Shown here one piece after another: positions 54,595 to 64,000 of a stretch of 64,000 nucleotides of DNA. The notes below the pieces were generated by a model. The model was not told where the DNA came from. It saw nothing but the letters and a program-made list of their open reading frames with translations, and did not search any database. The position numbers and the translations under genes were made by a program. The stretch is from Lampris incognitus (taxonomy: Eukaryota > Chordata > Actinopteri > Lampriformes > Lampridae). Location of the stretch: positions 30,269,311 to 30,333,310 of the forward strand of contig NC_079222.1 of assembly GCF_029633865.1 (NCBI RefSeq), written 5' to 3'. Positions within the stretch are counted from its first letter, which is position 1, and each line of letters starts with the position of its first letter.

Positions 54595-54631
54595 AAAATA
54601 AAATAAAAACATTAATTTTAACCTGGTTACA
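54595..54631 (-). repeat. 5' LTR remnant, 37 bp
   Basis: Identical to the first 37 bp of the 3' LTR (48131-48167), ending in AAAATAAAATAAAAAC on the + strand, then directly joined to the gag leader. About 680 bp of LTR and the primer binding site are missing. Confidence 0.85.
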
Positions 54632-54635
54632 GATG

Positions 54636-55014
54636 GAAAGCTCCGGTGAAGACGAACTCTCTCGACTGGAAGATGACTGAATGCATGAATGAATGAATGA
54701 ATGATTTATTTCGGTCATATATTTGTGTGCATATGCGACAGACAGAAAAAAACCCATAACGTACATATTTATATCAGTCCATTTCACACAACTCTCGATC
54801 AATCAGTGACTGAAAAAGGATCAGCTGAAGCCCAAGGCTTATTGTTGCCTATCCTGTACAGTCCTTAAATTAACCTAGAATATCAGAATTACAAAAGGAC
54901 GAAAAAAAGACGAATGTATACTAAGTTGTAATCCTTAATTATTTTACATTTTAAAGATTTTCTGAAATTCACCAATTTCAACTCATCATTAAGACAATTC
55001 TTTAAGACCAGGAT
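54636..55014. other. Unassigned, with short (GAAT)n
   Basis: A GAATGAATGAATGA run at about 54690; the rest is AT-rich and may be LINE-derived. Confidence 0.4.
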
Positions 55015-55970
55015 ATGGAGGTTGCAATTACTAAAGAAAAAGGAAACATCCGAGAGATTCATTCTTACGTTTGTCGAGCCGAACACGATGAAGCATGTGC
55101 CTCTTCTCCAAACCCGCCAGTGAAACATCAAAAGAAGAAGGCGAAAGGTGTCCCGAAAAGAGGAAGCACATCCCTGCAAAACCTCAAACGGTGCGACGCT
55201 CTCTGAGCTGCAAAACACCATCACCTCAGCCACCATCGAGAAGATAAATGAAAGAGCAGACCAAACCGATATGGCTGTCCACTACAACACAATTCAAATC
55301 CATCCATCCATCCATTGTCCAAACCGCTTATCCTGCTCGTGGGGTCGCGGGATGCTGGAGCCTCTCCCAGCAGTCATTGGGCGGCAGGCGGGGAGACACC
55401 CCGGACAGGCCATCTCAGGGCCACAATTCAAATCGACAGACTAAATAAGTCACTGGATAACTGCCATCAAGAAGTCGCGGACTTGGGAAAAAAAAAACCA
55501 GAATGTGTTTCCAAAAAAACAAATGTGAGCAGCTTCAGAAAAAAGTCACCGAGATGGAGCTTAAAGTCAATGAGGCTGATCGTTACAGCCGACGATATAA
55601 CCCGCGCCTATCATCACGAGTCCATGATATCTGTCGAGCAGTGCTACCTGTCTCTTGAGTTCGGGACAGCTATAACTGCAATAGATGTTGTCCACAGAAT
55701 CGGGAGACCTAAAGACGGAGGATCCGACCGGGCAGTTCGACCGGTAATCATTAGGTTCCTGTCCAGGACAGCCAGAGAGATTGGATCCTAGAACAACAAC
55801 TACCTGAGGAACAACCGGCTCTACTTCAAAGGGGATTTGACTTCAGTCGTCTGTGGCCAGATGTGGGGGCATCGGGGAGGAGTGGCGACAAGGCCTACTT
55901 CGTGGGAAATAAGGCATTTATGGAAAGATATTAAAGTAGACTGAAAGGACTTCAAAGTAAACACAGGTAA
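55015..55970 (+). pseudogene. L1 ORF1 protein remnant
   Basis: Opens MEVAITKEKGNIREIHSYVC; a KHQKKKAKGVPKRGS basic stretch; a coiled-coil-like part (TITSATIEKINERADQTDMA, then after the insertion IQIDRLNKSLDNCHQEVADL); in another frame MELKVNEADRYSRRYNPRL; then DVVHRIGRPKDGG and RPVIIRFLSRTAREIG (RNA-binding domain of L1 ORF1p); and YLRNNRLYFKGDL and DKAYFVGNKAF at the C-terminus. Four or more frameshifts. Confidence 0.78.
55301..55421 (-). mobile_element. (GGAT)n-tailed repeat inserted in L1 ORF1
   Basis: 121 bp in - orientation starting CATCCATCCATCCATTGTCC, flanked by the exact 13-bp duplication CACAATTCAAATC (55288-55300 and 55422-55434). L1 coding resumes in frame with IDRLNKS right after it. 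Confidence 0.88.
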
Positions 55971-56056
55971 GTGTACTGCTGTGCTCCTCGGTAAGATAGA
56001 ATATTCTGCTTAAGATCGGACCTATAACTTTACGAATTACACAATGTATTGATTAG

Positions 56057-57955
56057 GCAATGTTCAGCACTAGTGCAGTGATGCCTGCAATCAAGCAGAA
56101 GAGTTTAAGAGGTAAAAATAATCTTTTTTTGTCTGTTCGTGTTCTTTATTGTAAATTTCTGTCCTATCTATGCATGCCAGCGGTATTAGAAACGAGTAAA
56201 AAGGAAATGTTTATATTTATATTGCCAAAACAAGAGTGGTGATTTTTATTTTGTCCAAGAAACTCATGTTTGAGAAACAGATGTGTCATTTTGGAGTAGT
56301 CAGTAGGGAAAAACATGTGTGGTTTTCCTTCGGTAGTAACAGATCAGCAGGGGTCGCTATACTACAGGACAATTTTAAAGGTCATGTTATCAATCACCTA
56401 GCAGTGGTGGGCAATCTTATCCAGAAAGGGCCGGTGTGGGTGCAGGTCTTTGTTCCAACCAAGTAGTTACACACCTATGTGTCCTAATCAAGTTCCTCAG
56501 CAAAGACTCTACTGGTTGATTAGTGGGATCAGGTGTGTAACTGCTTGGTTGGAACAAAAACCTGCACCCACACTGGCCCTTTCTGGATATAAGATTGCCC
56601 ACCCCGGAAGATACAAATGGCAGATGGATAATTCTTCTCGTACATATTGAGCACTCTCAGTTTATTATTGAAAACATCTGTGCCTCCAGTAATAAGCAAA
56701 ATGATGCAGTTATATTTCAACAGTAGAAAGTAAACTCAACCAGTTGTTATTAACATTCCCTTCAGCCAAATTTTTTTATGGGGAGGAGATTTTAATACAG
56801 CGATGGATGGATAGATGCTCTCCCAAAGACAGAATGATTAGAAAATATATGTGGTAGGATGGACCTCATCGACATCTGGAGAAATAGACATTGAAACCAA
56901 AAAAATATAAACCTGGAGTAATAAGGACAGATCTCAGCAATCCCGTATATATGTCTGGTTTCTATTTGTTTCTATTTTCCTGTTATCTTGTATCTTGTTA
57001 GTTTTTAGTTTTTTCTTTACTAGAGCATGAATGAGTGTCTGTAATAGGACTCAATTTCCCCTGGGGGATGAGTAAATTATCATGATTCTGATTCCGATTC
57101 TGATTGGTCTCCTTAGACATAGATGATAAGGTGGATTCAGTGCTAATAGAACCCACAGTTTTTATGGCTCATAAGGCTGTTACAATTAAGGTCAATATCG
57201 ATTAGACATAATTCTAATATAGATTACTGGAAACTAAATAAAACATTATTACAAAAGAACCAATTTAAAAATGAAACCCAAAAAATAGTTGACAAATATT
57301 GGAGACAGGCAAATTTAACCAACAATTTTGGAAAATGCTGGGAATTAATGAAATATGACATCAGAAATTTAGCTTTATCAGTTGGGAAAAGGATTGCTAA
57401 AGCAAACAGGTAAAGAGAATCCCAAATAATTCCTAAAATAGAAAGACTATCAGAGAAAGTAAGCTTGTCTGGAGAAGAACTGAGAGAATTTTCAACTTGA
57501 GTTGGACGAAACTTTTGAGGATAAGGCCAGAGGTGCCTTTGTCAGGTCTAGGAGGAAGTGATTAGAACAAGGTGAAAAATGCTCAAAATACTTCTTTAAT
57601 TTAGGAAAAAGAAAAAAGAAACTGAGATATCTTCCCTGTTTAAACTTAAAATTATAACCTGGTATGTGAAGACGAAAAAGTCATTTCGCAATATGTAACT
57701 AATTTTTATCAGAAGTTATATACTACTGATTATGAAAATGAAGATCATATGGACATGTTTCTTAAAGACATAGAAAATTACATTATAGGCATTGATAAGA
57801 GTTTTAAATCAGTTTGTGACCCGAAAGTTAGTTTAACAGAGATACAAAATTGTACTGACTCTCTTAAAGACCACAAATCTCTGGAAATGATGGGTTGATA
57901 AGTGAATTTTATAAAGTCTTTATTAAGACATTAGCCCCATTTTTAGTTACTGTGT
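56057..57955 (+). pseudogene. L1 ORF2 remnant: endonuclease and region before RT
   Basis: QETH-type endonuclease motif in FYFVQETHV (about 56240-56270), then VSREKHVWFSFGSNRSAGVA and ILQDNFKGHVINH, interrupted by a MITE; next FYGEEILIQRWMD (from GGDFNTAMDGWMD), MDLIDIWRNRH and NFGKCWELMKYDIRNLALSV; then FYQKLYTTDYENEDHMDMFL, DPKVSLTEIQNCTDSLKDHK and NDGLISEFYKVFIKTLAPF, leading into RT. Many stops and frameshifts. Confidence 0.78.
56402..56607. mobile_element. hAT-like foldback MITE in the L1
   Basis: CAGTGGTGGGCAATCTTATC to ATAAGATTGCCCACCCCGG, a full-length palindromic copy closely related to the MITE in snrpd3 intron 1 (10966-11167). Confidence 0.8.
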
Positions 57956-58214
57956 TAGTTGCTGCTGCTGCTGTGACATGACTGATTCTAATGAATATAT
58001 ACTTAGCACAAAAAGTAAGGAAATTTGTGTTTGGTAGATTATTTTTTTGTTGTAACAATGCTTCTTGGCAATAAATCTTATACCGTTGGAGAGCCTGTTT
58101 ATTTCCCTTTTAAATGGTGCCACATTTGTAAGGAACATGCATTTGTGGGATGAGCAGCAGAGCTGAGTATGTGGGTTGCACCCATGAAAAATTTGCCAAA
58201 TCTTCTCTGCCAAT

Positions 58215-61200
58215 CAGTGTTGTAGTACTCGAGTCCAGGACTCGGACTCGAGTCCGACTCGAGTCCTGATTTTCATGACTCGTGACTCGACTTGGACTTG
58301 AGCACTGATGACTCGGACTTGGACTCGGACTCGCGAATTTACTGCATTCGGACTCGGAAGTTGGAGACCCGGACTCTGACTTTTTAATTGATAAAGACTG
58401 TTTTTGTTAGATTTTTTAAAAATAATAGGCCCTATTAAAATATATTGATAGCTATATTAATACTGTAACATTATTCAATTTCGTGTAAGGGCAGGCACGT
58501 GTGTTCCACCTACATGCGGATTCACGTGGCGTGCATACCGTCATGTTCAGTAGCGCGAAGATGCCTAAAGAGACGCCCCGAATTGTGCGCTTTGCTTACA
58601 CAGATTTTACAACAAATTCCAGCAAGATCACTGCTAGATGTTCGATATGTAAACGAACTATTGAGGAGAAGACCGGGACAACCTCAACCTTCAACAGACA
58701 TCTGTCAAGGATGCACCCAGAAAAGTAAGTGATATGCAGTCATTTGACGATATGGTTGGTGATCAGTTAACGTTAGCTAGCTAGCCATCTAGCTACGGTA
58801 ACAATAGCCTCTGAAGTAACTCAACCACTGGTCCAAGATGTTGGGTTAGGTGGTGTGGCGGGTATATCATATCACTAGAACAGAGTGAAATTGTATAGGT
58901 AAGTTAAGTAACGTTACTGTTAGCATGCTAATGCAGCATTGCACAGAAAAGTCACAGTACGGTTCGCTTTCGGTACGAGCGTGCCATCCATCTCACTAAT
59001 GATGAGTTGGTAAGTAACACGCAGCGTCTTCGTGTTACAGGGAGATTAAAACTGATTTTTCTTATTTATCATTTAGCTAATTACCAAGTAGCATACATTT
59101 AACGGAAAAACACACCACTCTGAACTACCGTGTTAGCATTAATCTTAACTAGCAATAACAAATCCGCACATGGCAGATCTCCGCCATGAATATTCTCCAA
59201 GTGCGGAGAAGGAAGAAGTCTAGCCTATATGCATCCACAAATAATGTTGATAAAATGTGCACAACTTTACAATGCAAATAAAAATAATTGTAGGCTATTA
59301 CTCGCTAAATGGACTAATTGAAGAAAGCTAATGTGGATGCCGCCACTGGTTTTCTTGAGAGCTGGAGACGGTACGAGATTTGACGGATGTGGCATTCCCC
59401 CCCCCCCCGATGTACCGAAAACTACCGAACCGTATGGTGATTGGTGACACCGCATAGGCTACTGTAAATATGTGGATAATTTTCTTTGCATATATACAGC
59501 ATTGGGTGTGCCAAATTCTAAAAATAGACATGCGCGACGTAGCTTTTGAACAGTACTATGAACTGGCTCTGTCTTCTAACAAAATCACATCCTCCCTGAT
59601 CCATACAGAATAAACATACAGACTCACGGAGGATGGAGAGTTAAAGCTCAGCTAGGTAGCATGTAACATACTTAAATCAATAATTAAATGACTGGGTTTT
59701 GCTAATTAATCCCTGTCCTGTTAGTCTCATAAATTATGTATCTTTTCTCATACTTTTCATTTATCCAGCTAGCTTACATTAGTTAATCTACTAATATGGT
59801 AATGTTAGTTATATAGATAACTAAATATGTAACTTAACTGGTTATGGTTCAAACAACTATGTGTATAATGTGTAACATTTGTATTGTTATTGCATATTGT
59901 TATAGCTATAACGTTACACATTTTTTGCTGTGAGAAAGATTACTTGAAACAGTTTGGCATCAGCAAGCTAAAGTGTGTATCCTATCTTCCCCTAGGTTCC
60001 AAGAATACCGTGCCTCCACTGCTTCAGATGTGATGCCAGCTGCTTCAGGTCAGAAGACTATCACATCATTTTTAAATGATGGACAGCAAAGGATGTACGA
60101 CCTCAAACATCCACGTCAGAAGGCTATAAGTGATGCCCTTGTAAAAGATCTAATCATTAAGTGCTGCTTGCCACTCTCCATCGTTGACAACGAGGACTTC
60201 AAGCACTTGCTGCATGTCCTGGACCCTCAGTACCGGCCCATAGCAAGATCCACAATTTCCTCTGTGACCATTCCAGGAATGGTGGAAGTCAAGAAAGAAC
60301 AGATAAAGAACCAGCTGGCAGAAGCATCGAGTGTTGCTGTTACCACAGACATTTGGAGTGATCGAAAGATGCGGTCATTCCTTGAAGTGACAGCACACAC
60401 AGTGGCAATGGATAAAAAAAAACAGGAACTCAGCCTTCAGTCATATCTTCTTTCCTGCAAAAGAGTGCATGGGAAACACTCAGGAGAGAAGATTGCAATG
60501 ATGTTTGAATGCTGTGCTGAAGAATACCTGATTAAGGACAAGATCAACTTTGTCATAACTGACAATGCATCCAACATGAGAAAAGCTTTCCAGGCCAGCT
60601 TTCCCCTAGAGGATCCTTGTGATGCTGAAGCTCATGATCCCAGCTCATTTGAGGAGGATGATGAAATATGGCAAGACCTGATGCCAGAAGATCAACAGAC
60701 AGTCAATGACACTTTGGCTGAGAACTGTAAGATGCAGAGACTATCATGCTTCACACATTCACTGCAGTTGGTCATAAAAGATGGTCTGAAAGACAACAGT
60801 GGGCTGTCAAGCACCCTAGCAAAGCTATCCCATGCAGCCAACCTCCTCCACAGTGGCACCTCGTTTAAAGACTGCTTTGAAGCGTGTTTTGGTGATGCAA
60901 CAATTCCAACAGCGAATGCCACACGATGGAATTCCACTCTGAAGAAGGTGAAGGCTTATGTGCATTTAGACATGCAAAAGCTGTCCAGTGTGTTGGAATC
61001 AGAGGGGCACAAAAGCCTTATCTTATCCCCGCGAGAGTATGCTCAGCTTAAAGAACTGATCGAAGTTCTTGATCCGTTCTTAGAGGCAACCAACCTAACT
61101 CAGGGTGAGACCACTGTCACCGTCGGTGTGATTGTGCCCTGTGTCCTCACTCTGCGCTGTTACCTGCAGGAAATAAGAGGAAAAGCCAGATACTGTGGGC

Positions 61201-62628
61201 CTCTGGTGAGAGCTCTGGAGAGCTCCTTGAAAACAAGGTTTGCAGAGGTTTTCAGTGCAGTCAAGATACCAGGATGTGAGCCGGCTGAAGGAAGAGGCCC
61301 CACCAAATTTCCTTTCACCAATGCCTACTTCATAGCATCTGTGTTGGACCCAGCATTTGGCTTCCAGTGGCTAGAACATGATGTGCAGCTGGACAGTGAC
61401 ATCAAAGATGTGCTGAAGACTGAGATCAAAGGTGAGAAATGTTTTGATTAACGTGAGTTAAGTGATTAACTATTTGATTGTTGTGATGTTTATATCATTG
61501 AAGGTGTTACAATAAAGCACATAGGCGTGTCATTTGTCATGTAGGCCTAGTCAATAACATATTTGTAATGAGTCCCCCATGCCCCCTCTCATTTCAGAGA
61601 ATATAAAGGCAGAGGGTGACAAGCAAGCGGTATCAACAGCAGATGCAGCGGAAGCAACAGGACCAGGGGAAGGTGAACTTTCAGAGTCTCCTCCTGAGAA
61701 GCAGTTGAGAATGTTCTCCCACTATAGGAGGACTCCCTCCTCCACCGAGAAGAAGCCGTCTGGCCAGGCTCAGTTGACTGCATACCTCAACTTGATCGCT
61801 GAGCAGGACTCTGACTCAGTCCCATGCCTCAGGTTTTGGCAGCAAAACAAATCCAAATTCCCTACCCTCTCTATCAGATTGCCACACAGGTATTCTCTGT
61901 CCCTGCCTCCAGTGCGCCCATTGAAAGGGTATTTAGTCATGGAGGCATTTTGATGAGGCCTCACCGTGCAAGGTTGAGTATTTCCATGCTGTCAGATCTT
62001 GTGTTTTTGAAATGCAACGTGTATGCTTAAAACTAGTGCCACCAGCCTTTTGTTCCTAACTATTCCTGAGAGACAATGTCTTTTGACTAGTTTTTATGAA
62101 TGTATTGTATGCTGTGGAACTTACTTCTGTATACTGTTTCCACCATTTGCTAATATCATGCTATTCAAAGCTATCAATGTGTTTTGAAGCACATCCAATG
62201 TTCAGAATGTCAAAGAAATTCAGACTGTTCTAAAAATGTGTGTGTGCGCGCATGCTTCCGCGTGCATGTGTGCGAGTGTGTGGGTGTGCATTTGTTTGGC
62301 TATCGTGTCACAAAGTAAATAAACTGCCTTTGAAATGGTGACAGCTGTGTCATTTTTGTTTAATGTAGACCTTTTTTATTTGTATGTCAGATCTTTGACT
62401 GTGCCCGAGTGGATCACTGGAGCCATCTTGGAACTCGACTCAGACTCAACCTTGATGACTCGGACTCGGACTAGGGTAATAGTGACTCGACTTGGACTCA
62501 GGTAATGGGGACTCGACTCGGACTCGACTCGACTTTTCTTTGGTGACTCGGACTCGGACTTGGACTCGAACACTGGGGACTCGAGACTCGACTCGGACTC
62601 GAGGTTTAGTGACTCGACTACAACACTG
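58215..62628 (+). mobile_element. hAT transposon, structurally complete, 4.4 kb
   Basis: Ends CAGTGTTGTAGT... and ...CTACAACACTG form terminal inverted repeats. The 8-bp duplication CTGCCAAT flanks it (58207-58214 and 62629-62636), the hAT hallmark. Both subterminal regions (58228-58385 and 62440-62620) are packed with GACTCGGACTC-type repeats, probable transposase-binding sites. It contains a three-exon BED-finger transposase gene on the + strand. Confidence 0.93.
58543..62030 (+). pseudogene. hAT transposase with BED zinc finger, one frameshift
   Basis: Exons 58543-58724, 59996-61431 and 61598-62030 with GT-AG junctions. Exon 1 is a BED-type finger: CSICKRTIEEKTGTTSTFN then HLSRMH (C-x2-C...H-x4-H). 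Exon 2 holds the RNase-H-like catalytic core: TTDIWSD (first Asp), FVITDNASNMRKAF (second Asp), CFTHSLQLVI (the CxxH motif), TRWNSTL, and LTQGETTVTV with the probable catalytic Glu. Exon 3 holds the C-terminal dimerisation segment (SSAPIERVFSHGG, LVFLKCNVYA). A 2-nt excess in a CTCTCT stretch at about 61866-61872 changes frame before that segment; the summed exon length is 3n+2, as this predicts. Start could be 58543 or 58561. The protein resembles ZBED-type transposases. Confidence 0.85.
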
Positions 62629-62730
62629 CTGCCAATGCCAAACAGCTTATTTTGCTGTTGCTATTGACTCTTGTTTTGAGCTTCTGGTACCCCAGGTGCT
62701 GACACAAATTCCCTTACTTTTTGTGCTAAG

Positions 62731-63060
62731 TTTATATTGGACAATAGTTTTATTTTATTTATTGATTTTTACAGAGCATTTGATACATTAAGCCACCAAT
62801 TTATCTTTCAAGATATTAAGTGTTTTGGATTTGGGAACCAATTTCTGAGAGCTGTCAAGACATTATATAAAGGATGCAACAACTCAGTTAAGCTAGCACA
62901 TGATACGACTCCTAGGTTTGATATTTGTCATGCGATAAGATAAGGATGTCCAATTAGCCCGTTTTTATTCCTTCTTGTCACACAAATTATGGCCGTACAT
63001 GTAAAAAAACAAAAACAAAAAAAGGCCAGTTTCAAGTTATTATGACCTTACATAGAGAAT
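62731..63060 (+). pseudogene. L1 ORF2 remnant: reverse transcriptase continuation
   Basis: FILFIDFYRAFDTLSHQFIF (RT motif A, F-x-D-x-x-x-AFD), then CHAIR, a stop and GCPISPFLFLLVTQIMAVHV (motif B). It resumes the L1 frame that stops at the MITE junction near 57955. Confidence 0.75.
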
Positions 63061-63464
63061 CTAAGTTATCCCAATAAATAATATATTGCTAAAATAATTT
63101 AAAAAAAGTTTCCACCCAGTTTTAGTGACGAAAGCTGGGAGATTGTATTCAGTGGCTACTAGTTGGTTTGCTAGTTGAGCGAAGCATTTAGAGACTGACT
63201 TGTGAAACTAAGCAAGCGCAAATTGACCACCCCAACATTGCTCTTTGTCTGGGTGAACAGGAGAGACCGCTATACTGACAGCTGTCAAGCGATGGTGACA
63301 AAGACTGTGCTGGCCCAGCAGTAAGGCATAGGGTGTTGGTGCTTCCATCCACCTTAAAGTGCCCACATATGATCAGCAGCAAAACAATTCTGCGCTGGTT
63401 CTGCTATTGTTTTCCTATGGGGGGAGTGGTGGCACCCAATTAGGCAGAGGCACTACCCTTGACG
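63061..63464. other. No gene recognised
   Basis: AT-rich at first, then mixed sequence with no exon or repeat identified. Confidence 0.5.
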
Positions 63465-63690
63465 TGGTCGCCTGTTCGTGGGGGGGACTGGGAGGAATAG
63501 CGTGATCCACCCACGTACTACGGCCCCCTGGTGAAACTCCTCACTGTAAGGTGGAAAGGAGCGGCTGGCGACTCCACATGTATTGGAGGAGGCACGTGGT
63601 AGTCTGCACCCCTCCCTGGATCATCTGGGACAGCTCAGAAGAGTGGAGTGATTGGCCAAGTACAACTGGGGGGGGGGAGGGGGGGGGGGG
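63465..63690 (+). mobile_element. SINE family A, 3' part
   Basis: CGCCTGTTCGTGGGGGGGAC, AATAGCGTGATCCACCCACG, CACATGTATTGGAGGAGGCA and GTGATTGGCCAAGTACAACT, with a long G-rich tail. Confidence 0.8.
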
Positions 63691-64000
63691 ATAAAAAAGA
63701 TTAAAGGCATTAATCATTGTATATTTTCCAAAGCGCAAAGGGGGCAGAAAACCATAACCTCATGCAGTTCAAGCCACATGTCCTATGGAAACATGTCCTT
63801 AAATCACTTTACAGCAGTTTTAAGAGGATATGAACTCTAAGTTAGACCACAGATTCAGAGCCTCAATTAATTTTGTTTTCATTGATTATCTCAAACAAAA
63901 ACGAAAAATAGTGGAACAAAACGGTTTTGTTTTTTTACTCTGAATGCTCGGTGATTCAAGAGGTTTCAATAAATTACAATCTCATCAGTGCAGTCGCATG
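63691..64000. other. No gene recognised at the right edge
   Basis: No exon, repeat or RNA gene identified in the last 310 bp. Confidence 0.5.

Larger units (their letters stand above)
47448..54631 (-). mobile_element. Ty3/gypsy LTR retrotransposon
   Basis: A 7.2-kb element on the - strand, bounded by TGTAAC/GTTACA ends and flanked by a GATG duplication (47444-47447 and 54632-54635). Order on its own strand: 37 bp of 5' LTR, gag, pol (protease-RT-RNase H-integrase), polypurine tract, 720-bp 3' LTR. RT before integrase is the Ty3/gypsy order. No env-like frame was found. Gag and pol are open throughout, but most of the 5' LTR and the primer binding site are missing, so this copy should not be able to complete a replication cycle by itself. 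Confidence 0.92.
58002..62730. mobile_element. Tc1-type MITE interrupted by the hAT transposon
   Basis: Left end CTTAGCACAAAAAGTAAGGA and right end CCTTACTTTTTGTGCTAAG are inverted, flanked by TATA- and TTTATA-type sequence. The MITE body (58002-58214 and 62629-62730) aligns with the unoccupied copy at 15271-15639; about 75 bp near the right end is missing here. Confidence 0.82.
55015..63060 (+). mobile_element. L1-type LINE, old copy split by later insertions
   Basis: Pieces of ORF1 (55015-55970) and ORF2 (about 56057-56401, 56608-57955 and 62731-63060) follow one another in the correct order on the + strand, interrupted by a family C repeat (55301-55421), a hAT-like MITE (56402-56607), a LINE-tail-like piece (about 56970-57105) and a Tc1-type MITE carrying a hAT transposon (58002-62730). 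Many frameshifts and stops; inactive. Confidence 0.8.

Noticed and set aside
63651-63730. G-rich run as a possible G-quadruplex regulatory site
   Set aside because: It is the variable tail of a SINE family A copy; similar G-runs end other copies.

Overview
The window is teleost-like genomic DNA. It carries two vertebrate genes with GT-AG introns, both on the + strand, embedded in dense mobile-element sequence. The repeats are typical of fish: tRNA-derived SINEs, Tc1, pogo and hAT DNA transposons, foldback MITEs, a Penelope-like element, several LINE fragments, a Ty3/gypsy LTR retrotransposon and long (CA)n, (CT)n and (GA)n tracts. I cannot name the species. Nothing prokaryotic, no CRISPR array and no rRNA was seen.

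Layout. 1-9.9 kb: no host gene recognised; a Tc1-like end, a palindromic tRNA-like repeat, a minisatellite, SINE copies, a pogo-like transposon carrying a PHD-like zinc-finger remnant, and a Penelope LTR. 9.9-13.3 kb: snrpd3 (spliceosomal Sm-D3, 127 aa, three coding exons), with a CpG-type core promoter into which a LINE 3' end has inserted. 14.1-14.5 kb: a CpG-rich, TATA-less candidate promoter and non-coding first exon, probably for camkk2. 15-21.5 kb: LINE and Penelope fragments. 21.9-42.8 kb: camkk2 (calcium/calmodulin-dependent protein kinase kinase 2), for which 17 coding exons join in phase to a 599-codon frame plus stop; its introns hold at least five copies of one SINE family, several with exact target-site duplications. 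42.8-43.6 kb: camkk2 3' UTR. 43.6-47.4 kb: no gene recognised.

47.4-54.6 kb: a Ty3/gypsy retrotransposon on the - strand, with long open gag and pol frames, a 720-bp 3' LTR and a 5' LTR reduced to 37 bp. 55.0-63.1 kb: an old L1-type LINE interrupted by a Tc1-type MITE, which is itself interrupted by a 4.4-kb hAT transposon with a BED-finger transposase. The hAT has an exact 8-bp target duplication, and an unoccupied copy of the same MITE at 15.3-15.6 kb shows the pre-insertion sequence.

The two host genes act in unrelated processes (pre-mRNA splicing; Ca2+ signalling to CaMKI, CaMKIV and AMPK). Most of the interest lies in the mobile-element biology: nested insertions with readable target duplications, a possible hammerhead-type ribozyme fold in the Penelope LTR, and a retrotransposon insertion at the snrpd3 promoter.
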